From Lentinula raphanica (Eukaryota; Basidiomycota; Agaricomycetes; Agaricales; Omphalotaceae): DNA of 64,000 nt. Each line of letters starts with the position of its first letter. Position 1 is the first letter of the stretch. The DNA lies in assembly GCA_027919835.1 (NCBI GenBank), contig JANVFP010000037.1, positions 310,001 to 374,000 on the forward strand. Direction: 5' to 3'. The notes under the pieces were generated by a model, which worked only from the letters and a program-made list of their open reading frames with translations, ran no database searches and was not told the origin of the DNA. Shown one piece after another: positions 46,081 to 62,342 of this stretch. Made by a program: the position numbers and the translations under genes.

Positions 46081-49000
46081 TCATCGTTTGAGGATATCGA
46101 AAAATGCTTCCTGTGGCAGATCAACAGTCCCAATCCGCTTCAATCTTCTCTTGCCCTCCTTCTGGTTCTCCAGATGCTTCAGCTTTCGTTCGTAATGCCC
46201 TAAGTGTTTTTTTGTTGGTTTAGTTACTACTACCCCTCCTGGCTGAGTGAGAAGTACACACCTCCATAGAGTCCTGCTGTGACGTCTGCACGGTTGGCCG
46301 ACAACGTTTCCCGAGCAATAACTTTCTTGCCAATTGCAGCTTGAATGGGCACTTCAAAAAGCTGACGAGGGATCACCTTATCTATATTATATCATGATAT
46401 GAAGTGAATATGAGCAAGGTCACAGCCAGGGTTGCCAACGAACGTAGTTTTTTGACCCAAGCTCTACCAATTGTATCCTGGGCGGAGCGGTGGACGATTA
46501 GCGCTAGCGCGTCGACAGGTTTTCCATTAAGCAGAAAGACCATCTAAATTTGTGTGCACTGTTGAGACAATTGAGTTCCAGGAAAAGGAACGCAACTACC
46601 TACCTTCGCTAGATCGCTCTTTTGATAGCCCGCATCTTCATAACTGACGAAAAAATGCATCTCAAACTGTGGCGAAGCGAGAACCCCAAAGCACCTACTC
46701 AAAACTAGCGAAGCCTGAACTCCGACTCTTGAGAAGGTCGAAAAAGTCCGTCACAATCTCACTTAGAGGCATTATACAGGTCAAGATAATACGAGACGAG
46801 GACGCATCCGAGCCAGTGTCGAGATAACGGTGGTCCAATTCTTCCGCCCTGCGTGAATAGCAAAGTTCCATCATGTCCCCGAAGTATTCTGGAACAGAGA
46901 GCTTAAGTACTAAGCACACTGACAAGCTATCATGGAACGCCATAGTGAACGTACCTTCGGGAACAATGATGGACGCTTTGACTATTGGCTCTTGGATCTC
47001 TCCTACTTTGGTAGTGCTATCACTCATATCCGGAAACTCTGTAGGGTTGCTGACGAATTTCTCTGTGCCATCTTTGTACAAGACTATAGAATGCCAAGTG
47101 AGTAGCCGAAAAGTGCACATTGTGTGAGAAGAGCCTAACTTTTGTAGGGAACAGTTGGGGCAGTGATGATGATATTCGCATCGTACTCATCCTCAAGGCG
47201 CTGTCGAAACACGTCCATGTGTAATGTACCTAGAAATCCTAATCGACTGCCTTGCCCGAGCGCGGACGATGACTCTCGTTGATATGTGACACTTCTATCG
47301 GTCAGAGTGAGCTGGGTAGTTCGTTAGCATGATGTGCACTGGACTCTGTGAAGGTATGGCATACTCTTTTGATTGATTCCTCTAGTTTGGGGAAATCGCT
47401 GCTGTCCACAGGGAATATGCCCGCATACACCTATTGTTTCGATAAGTGAGTTCAAGCATTCCCGAGCGGAAAGGACCATTTACCATGGCTTTCGAGGGTT
47501 TGAATCCAGGCATAGGTGGCACAGGCTCGCCGACGCGATGTAGAGTGTCACCAATATGAGCTTATGAATCTGTTGTCATTCAGAACGAATAGTATCCCTC
47601 GAACCAACATACCTTCAGCTGATTCTTTCATGTTACATGCGATATACCCCACTTGCCCAGGACATAGCATATCTGTTGACACTTCTTCTGGGTACATGAT
47701 GCCGATCTCCGCTATCTCGTATTTCTTCCTAGTATAGCATGAAGCGATCCTATCACCTGTGTGAAGTCAGTTAGCTCCGCAGAGTTGATGGATTCAGATA
47801 ATGCACCTTTTCGAAGTATCCCGTCCTGCATGTTGACCAGCGATATGACGCCGCGGTAGCGGTCATAGCTAATGCAATGGATTGAAATTATGCTTCTGAC
47901 TTGGACTGACTGGGCTTACAGAGAGTCAAAGAGAAATGCTTTCGCCGGAGCATCCTTCTTACTCTGAGGAGCTGGTATACGATCGATGACCGCTTGAAGA
48001 ACGGCTTCAACACCTTTCCCTGTCTTTGCAGATATAGGCAAGATATCAGCTGGATCAATTCCGAATGTCGATTGCATTTGAGCCGCGATGAGTTCAGGTT
48101 GTGCGGCAGGAAGGTCGATCTGAGATACGTATATTAGAATGTTGAGCGTAAGGAAGGAGCAGAAAGAGACCATACCTTGTTCAAAACAGGGATGATTGTG
48201 AGTCCTTTCTCTTTGGCAATATGGAAGACAGAGATTGATTGGGCTTGCACTCCTTGGCTTGCGTCTACCTAGCCTGGGAGTTAGCATCAAGATTCCGAGT
48301 AATCAGAGAATCACAAACAAGTAGTAAAGCGCCTTGGCAAGCGGCGAGGGAGCGGCTGACTTCCCAGGCAAAATCCACATGTCCCTACGGTACAAAAGGG
48401 TTGAGTATGCGTCTCCGGTTTCGATGGGATTCTGACGACTCACCGGAGTGTCAATGAGGTTGAGAAGATGAGATTTCCCGTTGTTTGAATGAATCATGCT
48501 GATACACAATGAGAATAAGTGCGACTCGACGTGTTATGGTCGGGATGGTTGATACCTTGCGGTTTGCGCCTTCACTTGAATATAAGACGATTACGGTCAG
48601 CTATAGCATCCATTGATCACAACGCATACACACCTGTAATACCCCGCTCTCTTTCGACCTTTAATTTATCAAGTACTTGCTCATTCCTGCCTGTTTCTTT
48701 CTTCTTTATGGTTCCAGTTAACTGAGAAAATTCAACCCAATCAATAACAACCTTCTCTGAGCAGCAGTATAAATCACCTCGAGCAATCTGACTCAACCAG
48801 ACATAAGAAGCACCTAAGCCTTAAACGACGCAAGATGCACACCTATCTGCCAGAGTGGATTTACCATGGTCAATGTGGGCGATGATGGAGAAGTTGCTAA
48901 GATCCGTTGAGCACATAGCATACAACTGTATATGCGATGTAAGCCGTGCTCACCGAATCACTTCTGGAGCAAACTCTTCCATTCGAAGAGACTTTTGAGC

Positions 49001-49093
49001 GTTCGAACGCGCAGAGGCGCTGAAGGAACGAATTGTTGCATGGTTAGAGAGTGCCCAGGCGCGAAGACAAGTGCTGGGCCAAAGAGCGACCAT
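46081..49093 (-). CDS. GUF1: Mitochondrial translation GTPase GUF1 (LepA/EF4)
   Basis: Mitochondrial elongation factor 4 homologue that back-translocates or rescues stalled mitoribosomes. The first exon encodes a basic, hydroxylated presequence ([16 protein letters not shown] to [12 protein letters not shown]), which predicts import into mitochondria. The G-domain follows: [67 protein letters not shown] and PVLNKIDLPAA. Then come the LepA-specific parts: [26 protein letters not shown]-like [32 protein letters not shown] (with [10 protein letters not shown]), and the C-terminal [17 protein letters not shown] with [20 protein letters not shown] and [13 protein letters not shown]. It is divergent from CWF18. 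Confidence 0.96.
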
Positions 49094-49239
49094 GGAATTG
49101 TCAGTCTTTTATGAATGAGTTGGCTTTTTCTTGAGTATTCTTTGGACTGAACGATGTTCTGGTCAATTGCTCATGGCCGTACGAATAAACAAGACGTGAG
49201 AAAAATTGAAATATCCGCGGACCTTGCCTTCCGACCACC
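49094..49239. promoter_or_regulatory. Short bidirectional promoter, GUF1 / CWF18
   Basis: 146 bases separate the two start codons. The stretch serves both a mitochondrial translation factor and a splicing factor; no specific element stands out. Confidence 0.55.
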
Positions 49240-49858
49240 ATGTCCCTCGCAGAAACTTCAGATGCACGAAAGGCTCGACTGCTGGAGCTGAAGAAAAGAA
49301 AGGAAAACAGGTATGAAGAACAAATTGCTACGTACACACAGCTCTGATTTTGTAGCCAAGGGATCATCAAAAACCGTAATTTCGACCCAGAATCACGAAC
49401 GTTGAAAAAACATGCAGGATCTGAAGATGTAGAAATGGACACGGTAGAGAAGAAAGTTGAGGGATTGGCAGAACAGGTTATTGCCGAAGATGAAGAGAAA
49501 CGGGCGGAAGACTTGGTGCGTCGATGTTTCGTTCGACATTGGTATAAACCGGGTCTGAATTTGAACTTGCGTTTTACGTTTTACAGAATGTGTTCAATAT
49601 CGCACCCAAAAGACCAAACTGGGACTTGAAGCGAGAAACAGACAAAAAACTAGCTAAGCTAGAACGAAAGACACAAGAAGCCATTCATACTCTCATCCGT
49701 GAGTATACACACTATCTCGTTCTGCTAAGTCGTATTGACGATTTGCCCCCTCAGGTCAACGTTTAGCAGCTCAAAAGGGAGAGTCTGATGATATCGTCGG
49801 TGCTATGAGAGCACAAGAACGGGCACAGGACCAAGAGGATCTATCTGATGAAGAATGA
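49240..49858 (+). CDS. CWF18: Pre-mRNA splicing factor CWF18 (CCDC12 family)
   Basis: Small component of the Prp19/Cdc5-associated spliceosome complex in the nucleus. Exons 49240-49310, 49356-49515, 49587-49698 and 49755-49858 give 148 residues. It starts with a basic helix (ARKARLLELKKRKENR), followed by the conserved NRNFDPESRTLKKH, an acidic coiled-coil segment, and the conserved middle NVFNIAPKRPNWDLKRETDKKLAKL. The C-terminus has the usual TLIRQRLAAQ and an acidic tail. The order of these three blocks is diagnostic for the family. Length is normal for fungal members. Confidence 0.93.
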
Positions 49859-50244
49859 GCAATGCGTTGCGACTCGTTTCGACGTCGCACTGGTGTATAC
49901 ACCGAGCACATATCAGAAACTTCGAATCTACAAGGGTCTGGCTCAAAAAGTAACACATTCTTCCTCAACTCTTCGGTCTATATAGATCACGGAATGAATC
50001 TACATGTTGGATGTCGATTGGGATAGGGATTGCTGTGTCCTGGCTTTCATGCTCATCCAGGAAGTTTGAATTGGCGCAGTTGGCCAAGTTGCAAGTTGGA
50101 GAGACATGTATGTACTTCCCTAGTTGCGCTGTAGGATGTTTACAAGAATAATGAACATATCGCGATGATGCTGGAAACCTGCTTGTAAAACTTTTACCCT
50201 AATTTAGGGTAACAGAAACTTGACCTTGACCAATTACCACAACT
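49859..50244. other. Intergenic region
   Basis: 386 bases between CWF18 and the KGD4-like gene on the same strand. No coding frame of interest; expected to carry a terminator and the next promoter. Confidence 0.5.
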
Positions 50245-50704
50245 ATGCATCCTTCCGTCCGTATCTTCGCTGAGCGAGTACATACTCCTCTCATCCGTTT
50301 CCTGGGTAAACGCAGCTGGCCTTCAAGTGAGCATACAACTCTCAACAATCTTCTTGGCTCAAAAAATCAATCATCACACTGATCCTTAGGCCCAGAAACA
50401 CCTCACGCGCATCCTTTCGCTCCTTCCGAATTCCAAAACAAGAATTACACACAGTTTTCCAAAGGAGCGTCAGAATCAGGACCTTCTGCTTCCTCATCAA
50501 GCTCGTCATCGGGATCAAAGAGTAATAATGCATTCCAAGAGTTCTGGGAGGCGCCGGAAAGGTTTTGGAAACCTAGAGTGCACCAGTTGGAAGAAGTTGA
50601 GATCGATGCGATATTGGTGCGTTCGCGTACTATTTTTCTTCATATGATGCTTGAGCTCATATGTTCGTTGACTGTAGAGCGGTGGGGCGACTGTCCGAGT
50701 GTAG
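50245..50704 (+). CDS. KGD4: Alpha-ketoglutarate dehydrogenase subunit 4 (KGD4/MRPS36)
   Basis: Small mitochondrial protein that tethers the E3 subunit to the 2-oxoglutarate dehydrogenase core; formerly called mitochondrial ribosomal protein YMR31/S36. Exons 50245-50326, 50390-50616 and 50678-50704 give 111 residues. The N-terminus (HPSVRIFAERVHTPLIRFLGKR) matches the family's conserved start with HTPLIRF. The middle is serine-rich. The C-terminal part has FWEAPERFWKPRVHQLEEVEIDA and ends SGGATV, which matches the E..SGGA end of the family. Very short last exon (27 bases). Confidence 0.88.
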
Positions 50705-51509
50705 TTTTATTAATACACATACCGGGCAGATCTACAGCCAGGACATTCCCTACTAATTTTATCTCGTTCATCCCGTTCATCTCTTAGCGAACTTTCACTC
50801 TGTTGCCCTCACATCCGATGATTGAGATTGTGAACATGAATTCACGTTCAACCTTTGTGCGTCATCTGCATCAACCTCAACTCCGTCGCGCTCCGAAAGG
50901 CAAAGGAGATCCTAATCACTGAAGAAAAACGCAAAGGCATTGAAGGAGACGAAGTACATGGGTCATTGAAAGCATCAAGCAGAGTGATACATAGCAACGG
51001 ATGAGGTTTCAAAGGATTGCAATCGGTAATTCATCGTCACGTCTCTCACTTGTTGTTTAGTATCTACATGAGTCTACATGACGCGGTAAGATTCCCTCCA
51101 TACTGGCACCTACCTCTCGCGACCAGATTGATATGGTGTGTTGTAAATGATTTTAATCATGAAGGATTCTTTGTACAACAGACTTACGCTGCAGTGAAAA
51201 TCTTTTAGAAACTCACTGGCCAATTCACATCCAGCATGTACAAGTACACATTTCTTTCTTTACATTGATTCTACTCTACGAAGTAAATTACCAGGTTTGA
51301 CAGGATTAAATTATGAACACATCCATCGTCGTAGTCTGTAGATCGTCAAAAGATTCGTAATTCGTCAAATATAATTGACAGTCGTCGCCACCTCTAGCCA
51401 CCTCTAGCAGTGTGTATCTTCTGCCTTCCTCCAACTGTCTCAATCGTCGGACACAAGACAGTCCAAGTCAAGGAGGAGAAACAAGCAGAGGTGTAACCCA
51501 AGCACTAAG
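50705..51509. other. Region between KGD4 and the membrane protein, mostly without a gene
   Basis: Apart from the candidate small exon pair listed separately (50788-51004), no coding frame is supported. The right-hand part from about 51200 is AT-rich and probably the 3' untranslated region of the minus-strand membrane protein gene. Confidence 0.45.
50788..51004 (+). CDS. Candidate small or partial gene, unknown
   Basis: From an acceptor-like AG at 50786-50787 a frame encodes RTFTLLPSHPMIEIVNMNSR, and a 44-base intron with a good branch site (CTCAAC) then joins it to AKEILITEEKRKGIEGDEVH and an end near 51004. The joined frame reads like protein, but no start codon or upstream exon was found except an internal ATG. 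A 54-base piece of the first exon recurs at 53744-53797 with its reading frame kept (see findings). It could be the 3' end of an unrecognised gene, an alternative end of KGD4, or a relic. Confidence 0.3.
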
Positions 51510-52719
51510 TCAAGCCACCGTCTCCGACCTGAAATTCATCGACCTCCTCTCCCTCACAATCGCTCTAGCCCTCTCCATTGTTTCTTTCAGCTCCTCACTC
51601 TCCCATGACGTCTCAAAGGTCGGCACCGACGCAGGTGGAGAGGAAGGTGCCGAAGGACCTGTTGACCGTGCTTCCGTACCCAAACCATACGGCGGAAGAC
51701 CGATACTCATATCCGCACCTGCCCGTCGACCGACACTACCTGTACTCGAACCCGCAAAAGACGCACCGCCAGCAGCGCGTCTTCTCGATGTCGAGCCAGA
51801 TCTTGATAACCTTCCCTTATGCCCCCGACCTTGACCTTTCTTCCCAAATTCCCCTCCTTCATCGTCACCATCATCCTCAACCCACGCTCCAGACCCATCA
51901 TCCACCTCATCCTCCTCCACCTCGCTCATCACGACAATCTCTCTCCCTAGCGCGCGTTTGCCTTGTTCGATGAGGAAGGAGAGCTTGCTGCCGAGTGAGT
52001 CTATCTGGTCCATCTCGTCATCGGGATCTGGTCCGAAATCGTCTGGTCCGGCGAAGGAGCTTGGACCTTCTGTCCTATCGGAAAAGACAGAATCAGATTC
52101 CCGATTTCGTCGGGGGGAAGAATGAGACGAGTGAGACGAGGTGGATGCGGCGAATGCGGAGGAGGAAGAGGAGGAGAAATCAAATGCGGACTGAACGGGA
52201 GGGAATAATGCGGATTGTGAAGTGGAGGCAGAAGGACCTAGGGAAGAGCTATTGTGCATGACTTTGCGTGCAGGTCGTCTGCGAGTGGAGCGAACTTCGT
52301 GCGTCCGGCGAGTCTTGCGCGTGGTGCGAGGAGTAGGAGGGATAACGTGAACGTCGGGTGAGGGAGGGGAATACGGTGGAGGAGGTTCGTTCGTGATTTG
52401 TTGCTGCTCTAGCTTTTTTCCAGAACCACGGTCCCTCCAGCTATATAGTGGATAGTCAGCATAAGATTGATAACCAGCGGATGGTTTGTACTGACAGACG
52501 ATATACGGTCAAACCGACCGCAGTACCAACAAGGGCAGCATTGACAGCGGTCGAAACGATAGATCCCGCTAGAGTCCGGCGACGTTTGGCAGGAGGTTGC
52601 TGTAGCTCATCGAGAACCTGTTCGCGGGCTATAGGAAGACGGGCACGGTCAGCAACAGGGACATGTACACGATTGCGGTTACGATGGAGGTTGAAAAGAA
52701 GGGAGATGATAAGTTGCAT
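51510..52719 (-). CDS. Single-pass membrane protein of unknown function
   Basis: Orphan of 384 residues from exons 52496-52719 and 51510-52440. A single hydrophobic span lies at about residues 52-74 (LAGSIVSTAVNAALVGTAVGL), preceded by the basic stretch PPAKRRRT, so the long C-terminal part may face the cytosol or the lumen. That part is proline- and serine-rich (EPPPPYSPPSPD) with a strongly acidic segment (VSEVEEDEVDDGS) and a C-terminal amphipathic helix (EELKETMERARAIVRERR). No known domain. The helix at the end could form a coiled coil. Only the open reading frame, the clean intron and the membrane span support it. Confidence 0.65.
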
Positions 52720-53100
52720 AATGATATGGAAACAAAGAATGTAGATGAAGAATAAACGAAGTGGGGTGTAGAAAAGGTTGAAGGTGGAACGAAGAAGGTA
52801 GAAAGAGTAAAAGAAAAGTGGCTCGAAAGAAAATTCGAAGATGAAGAAAGTTGTGTGAACGCTGTATGAACCCAGGATTGAAAGTAGGAAGACCGTTTAA
52901 AAGAGGCTTATCAGAGACAGCGTGTAAACGGCCTGGTTTTAATACAAGTCGGAACCGCGCGCAAAATCCATCCGGTAGGCTGACGTTTTGCATGATGGAA
53001 GCTTAATGTATGCTTCGCCACTGCTGATCGATAACATCCGATAGCAAGACAATCTCAGCCTAACGCCAACATGAAGACACGCGTTCGGGCACCAAAACGG
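52720..53100. promoter_or_regulatory. Promoter-side region of the membrane protein gene
   Basis: Upstream of the minus-strand membrane protein start. Read on the minus strand it is rich in CT runs (e.g. CTTTTCTTTTACTCTTTC), common in fungal promoters. It may also hold the 3' end of the small gene at 53547. Confidence 0.4.
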
Positions 53101-53547
53101 GTAGAGAAACACGCGAAGAAACTACGCGCAGGAACGTGGAAAACAAGAACAAAGAGAGGTTCTCTCACCATCGAGTTCTTCTTGATTCTTCTTAGCCAGT
53201 TGAGCTGGGGTATCGAGATATCCATGTGAGACGGTGACATAGGACGGCCCAAGGCTCGGTTCTCCTGCAAAGGCTGGTTCCCAACCTCTCTTTCTAGGAT
53301 TTCCCAAGTCTACCGGATTCGGCGAAGCCCTTCTTCTTGTAGTCGAGTCCTTCAATTGTCGAGAGATTACATTGAGCTCGTCTTCATCGCCAGCCATATC
53401 TCTGCCCCGACCAACTTTCATCGTAGACGGCCCAACTCCATCTCCTGTTTGGTGATTGAATTGTCGAGGGTGGAACGGAGAAGGTTGGAAAGGGTTGGAT
53501 ATGCCTGGGACAGATAGGCTAAATGTGAACGGAAAAGGGAATGGCAT
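53100..53547 (-). CDS. Small orphan protein, 3' end uncertain
   Basis: From the ATG at 53547 a frame runs through a proline- and phenylalanine-rich start (PFPFPFTFSLSVPGISNPF) to RKRGWEPAF, SYVTVSHGYLDTPAQLAKKN and QEELDGE. The stretch GWEPAF...GYLDTPA looks conserved in style, but I do not know the family. A donor follows after GAT G (53169). Two different acceptors downstream give two possible C-termini, so the last exon is not settled and the coordinates of the 3' end are approximate. The upstream frame continues without an ATG to 53607. Confidence 0.4.
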
Positions 53548-53810
53548 CCGCGTAGGTCGTCCTTGTCGAAAGATCGTGTGGTGGTCGTTGAAATTGAAAG
53601 AGGACAAAATTCGATGAGCGCTAAAGCCACTCTTTTCGTTGATGGGCGCTTATTCTTCCAAAGTTCCCACATAAACCTGGACCAACTATGTTTTCTACGT
53701 TCAACGCTCACCGAGCTCTGAGTAACACTTCTCTAATATCTCGAAGACTTTCAATCTGTTGGGTTCACATCCGATATTTGAGATAGTACAAATGAAAATA
53801 GAGAATGGAT

Positions 53811-54937
53811 TTAGTCCTTCTCAGCGTATGCTAACAAGTGCTTCTCGATTTCCTCTTCACCCATCGTGCGCCATAAACCCTGCGTTTTGACATCTTCTTC
53901 AGGACTTGTTGACACTATACCGATCTCTATTTCTGAAGGCTTATAATCCACACCATGAACGGTTGACATTGCTTCGATGGCCATCTAAATCATCATATGG
54001 TTAGCCGGTAGGCTACGACGCCGCGTAATAACATACCTCGATGACTTCAGCACGACTAAGCTTCTGACCAGCGGCGACAGGATCGTCCGCACCTCGTCCG
54101 TTGTCGAGTTTTTTCCATTTCTTCTCTAAATGGTTCATCGCTTCTTGTTGCTTTTGACCTGCGGACGTCGCATGATATCCCACAAAGTATCCTGCAGGAT
54201 CGAGTTTGAAGCATTGAGGGCCATACTCCGGATCGATACCAATAAGTATCATCGCTTGAGACGAACGGGTTATATGAGATCGATAGATCAACACGAAAGG
54301 CTGGATGCCTCACCGATACCAAAGGGTCTCATTCCAGCACGTTGCGTGTAAACCTGATTGATGTTTGCAATACGTCTTGCGAGTTGATCGGGGGTCATTT
54401 CATATCCATACTTGTGTCGATGATCTGCAGCTTCACTCCTTGCACGAGAGATTTGTTGACGAGCATCGGCTAAGGAGTCCGCGTCAGCACTGGCCCATTA
54501 AGAGAACAATGCGGTACCACACACCAATGAGACCTGTCATCACGCAGCCAATCGTCGGTGTGATACTGAACAGATGCGTAACAGTTGAAGCATCTAATAG
54601 TTTGTCCTGGTAACTAAGTCTCAGGAAACATGGATGGCTCATCGTGAAAGGAGATGAAAGTACCGGAACTTTGCGTTGTGTGATCACAACCGATGTATCT
54701 TTGCCACGAACGGCCACTGAAGTGTGTCCGGAGCCAGAGATCGCTTTGAAAGCATACTCTACCGATGGGGGAAATGTTGAGCTACGAAGTTTGGAATGTA
54801 TTTGCCCTCAACATACCGACTTGATAAAGCCGTCCTTCGGGAGAGAATACGGTGAGATATCTGGATTAGCATCAGCACTATTCGAAGGTAAGATGCTCGA
54901 GAGATGTACGATACCGGTCGTAAGATGTTCTGGACAT
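53811..54937 (-). CDS. SCL1: 20S proteasome subunit alpha-1
   Basis: Alpha-type ring subunit of the 20S proteasome core (PSMA6 in animals). Exon 1 encodes MSRTSYDR; the second starts [20 protein letters not shown], the alpha-subunit N-terminal signature that gates the pore. Then follow [90 protein letters not shown] and the conserved [22 protein letters not shown]. The C-terminal helix region [17 protein letters not shown] ends LLAYAEKD. The sequence [15 protein letters not shown] distinguishes alpha-1 from the other alpha subunits. Divergent from RPC1; 196 bases between the starts. Confidence 0.95.
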
Positions 54938-55133
54938 GGTGGTCGGTAGAAGAGGATTATTGGACAGAAGAGGATTATTGGACGCGTAAGTCTCGTGTCA
55001 CGCGTCTGGCTCACTCTGATGTGTCACACACCTCCTCCCGATAATATTTTCTGATTAGACCTCCATCATCATCTTTCCTCGTCCTCGTCCATGTCAGACT
55101 CATAGCATACGTTCTTGACGCTCACGAGTCAGA
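54938..55133. promoter_or_regulatory. Bidirectional promoter, SCL1 / RPC1
   Basis: 196 bases separate the starts of the proteasome alpha-1 gene and the RNA polymerase III gene. A 17-base unit GAAGAGGATTATTGGAC occurs twice in tandem at about 54949-54982. No proteasome-associated control element (GGTGGCAAA) was seen. Confidence 0.5.
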
Positions 55134-60334
<5,201 letters not shown>

Positions 60335-60538
60335 TCCAAGGTCTGGTAAAATTATGTTGTATCTCTCAATGATTTCGTATCTGTATTGTATCTTCTATCA
60401 CCATGTCACTGTAATAACATCAATATCTGATAAAGAGCAAAGAGAAAAGCATCAAGTGCATTGCAGAATTAACGCTACTGTACAACACAGAGAAAGCAAC
60501 GAGTCTATGGCGAAGAATAACCAGGGGAATATATAGCA

Positions 60539-61633
60539 TCAGACAAAGTTGCTCAGAAGCCCTTTGAGGTATTTCTCCTTGCTGCCACCGTCTTTGCCTA
60601 TCTGTTTACTCTGCTTCTCGAGTGTAGCGATCGTACGTTCCATGCGCGATGGAATAGACTTGACTGACTCCATCGCGGGCGTAACTAGCAGATAGAGTAG
60701 GAACAGATCATCGCATCGAATGAAGTAGAAATACGCCGTGTACTCACGAATCTCATCCAGAGCTGCCTCAAAATCTGCCCAGAGTTTATCACGACGAGCA
60801 TAGGCTTCTTCCAACTGCTTGAGCATTTCTTGGTTCCGAGCCTGGGTTCCACCAAGACGTCAGAGTACTGAGATGTATACGCACATATGGGGCCATACCT
60901 GCGAAACACGATATGCCTTCTTCAGTTCGTTATGACTAGTGATCGTGATTGCCTCCAGTTTCTTGCACGCTTCGTCAAATTCAAGTATGCCTACAGCGAA
61001 AGAATGATCGACTTGGTTGTTGAGGACTTGATGGCCATGTTTGACGCAGTTGACGGCGGGAACTAGGGTATCTGCAATGTCATCCAGAAGATCTTGAGAC
61101 TGCACGGAAAACGCGGCTTGTATAGAGTCTGCGAGAGAGTTGATCTTGACGTATTCGGAGTCTTGTTCGTTGCTGTAGAGTCATATGAGTTGATTAGCTT
61201 TGAGTAATCTGAACATATCAGGCAAAGGCATATATATATGCACCCGATATGAAGCAGGTCAGACACCAGTGTCTTCTCATCCTCCCATGTAAACGTCGGT
61301 CGATCCTCTGCGTCGAAATCTTCGTCGGAGCCTTCTTGAACATCGAAGAGGTCTTGATACGCGTATTCTTGGCGGGAACGACGACGATCGCGATCAGGGG
61401 AACCAAAGGCTTCTGGAATAGCTGGAAGAACGTGATTGGGACGAGTTGCGGGAGGGATCTTGATGTGTGCCGGGACGCGTCCTTTGGAGAACAGCGGAGA
61501 TCGTTTGAAGGCTAGAAAAACGGGGTTTTTGTTAGGGAAAAAGCAGGAACTTATTGGTTAGTAGTTCACGGTTTGGAGAGAACGAAGGAAGCCTTGTTTT
61601 CTTGAGTAACTTGGGTTGATTATAGGGAGCCAT
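60539..61633 (-). CDS. Coiled-coil protein of unknown function
   Basis: Orphan of 281 residues. Exons 61570-61633, 61244-61511, 60899-61172, 60748-60841 and 60539-60684 sum to 846 bases. The N-terminus is basic and proline-rich. A short acidic patch follows (DVQEGSDEDFDAEDRP) with TFTWEDEKTLVSDLLHIG. From about residue 115 the protein is almost all helix: SLADSIQAAFSVQSQDLLDDI, KKLEAITITSHNELKKAYR, NQEMLKQLEEAYARRDKLW and RMERTIATLEKQSKQIGKD. The length and helix pattern resemble small structural or adaptor proteins, but no family name can be given. It converges with RPC1. Confidence 0.7.
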
Positions 61634-61901
61634 GGTGGTCAAAGATGAAGAGAAGGTCGGCCGGCGCTGTTTCGGGGTAAATAACGACAATTACAATTTA
61701 TTGATAAGCGAGTTTCTTTCTCCTTTCTAAATTTCCCATCACAAAAAACCTGTTGGCCCTTTTCCTCCCAAATCCCTTTCGCCGTCAAGTTTATTTTCCG
61801 TGTCCTCTTCATTGCCCTCGAACTCTACGTTGGCAAATCTCTGCATATAGTCGACCGGCCACTTTTGTCTTCGTATTCTCCAATTTCTTTCATAGTACAC
61901 A

Positions 61902-62342
61902 ATGAACGCCCGGCCGCACAAGGTTCGTCTCTCTTCTTCTTCTTCTTCTTCTTCTTACGACCCGTATCACATTTGGCTCATTGGGACATGTTACAGCAAT
62001 CCATGTCCGAGCTCAAGCTCCGTAGACTGGTAGAGCACAACCAGAGATTAAAGGAGGATTTGGCAAGACCTAGAGTTAGAGTAAGCGAGGCTAGTTCCAG
62101 GTATGTTGTTTCTTCCTATCAATTCTCGTTCAGTGACTCACTCCAAGCCTCCTGTCAGCTTAATTCGATACTGCAAAACAACGAAGGACCATCTCGTATG
62201 TTCACAGACCCTCTTCACCCTCCTTTCTGAGCCGCTCAAACTGAATCCTGCCTCACAGGTACCTTCAGTGTGGGGTCCTGTTGGCAAGGGCGAAGACCCA
62301 TACGCGCCTCCAGCACAGGGTTGCAATTGCACGATAATGTGA
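61902..62342 (+). CDS. Heterotrimeric G-protein gamma subunit (paralogue 1)
   Basis: Gamma subunit that pairs with G-beta and anchors the complex in the plasma membrane, in pheromone and nutrient signalling. Exons 61902-61922, 61997-62100, 62159-62195 and 62259-62342 give 81 residues. The body [19 protein letters not shown], then [31 protein letters not shown] and [11 protein letters not shown], matches fungal G-gamma proteins. It ends CNCTIM: a CAAX box (CTIM, farnesylation) with an additional upstream cysteine for palmitoylation. The first intron contains a CTT microsatellite. A paralogue lies tail-to-tail at 63315-63697. Confidence 0.95.
61933..61956 (+). repeat. CTT microsatellite inside intron 1 of G-gamma 1
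   Basis: About eight tandem CTT units in the first intron, 11 bases after the donor. Its pyrimidine content may act as part of the splicing signal; length is likely variable between strains. Confidence 0.85.
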
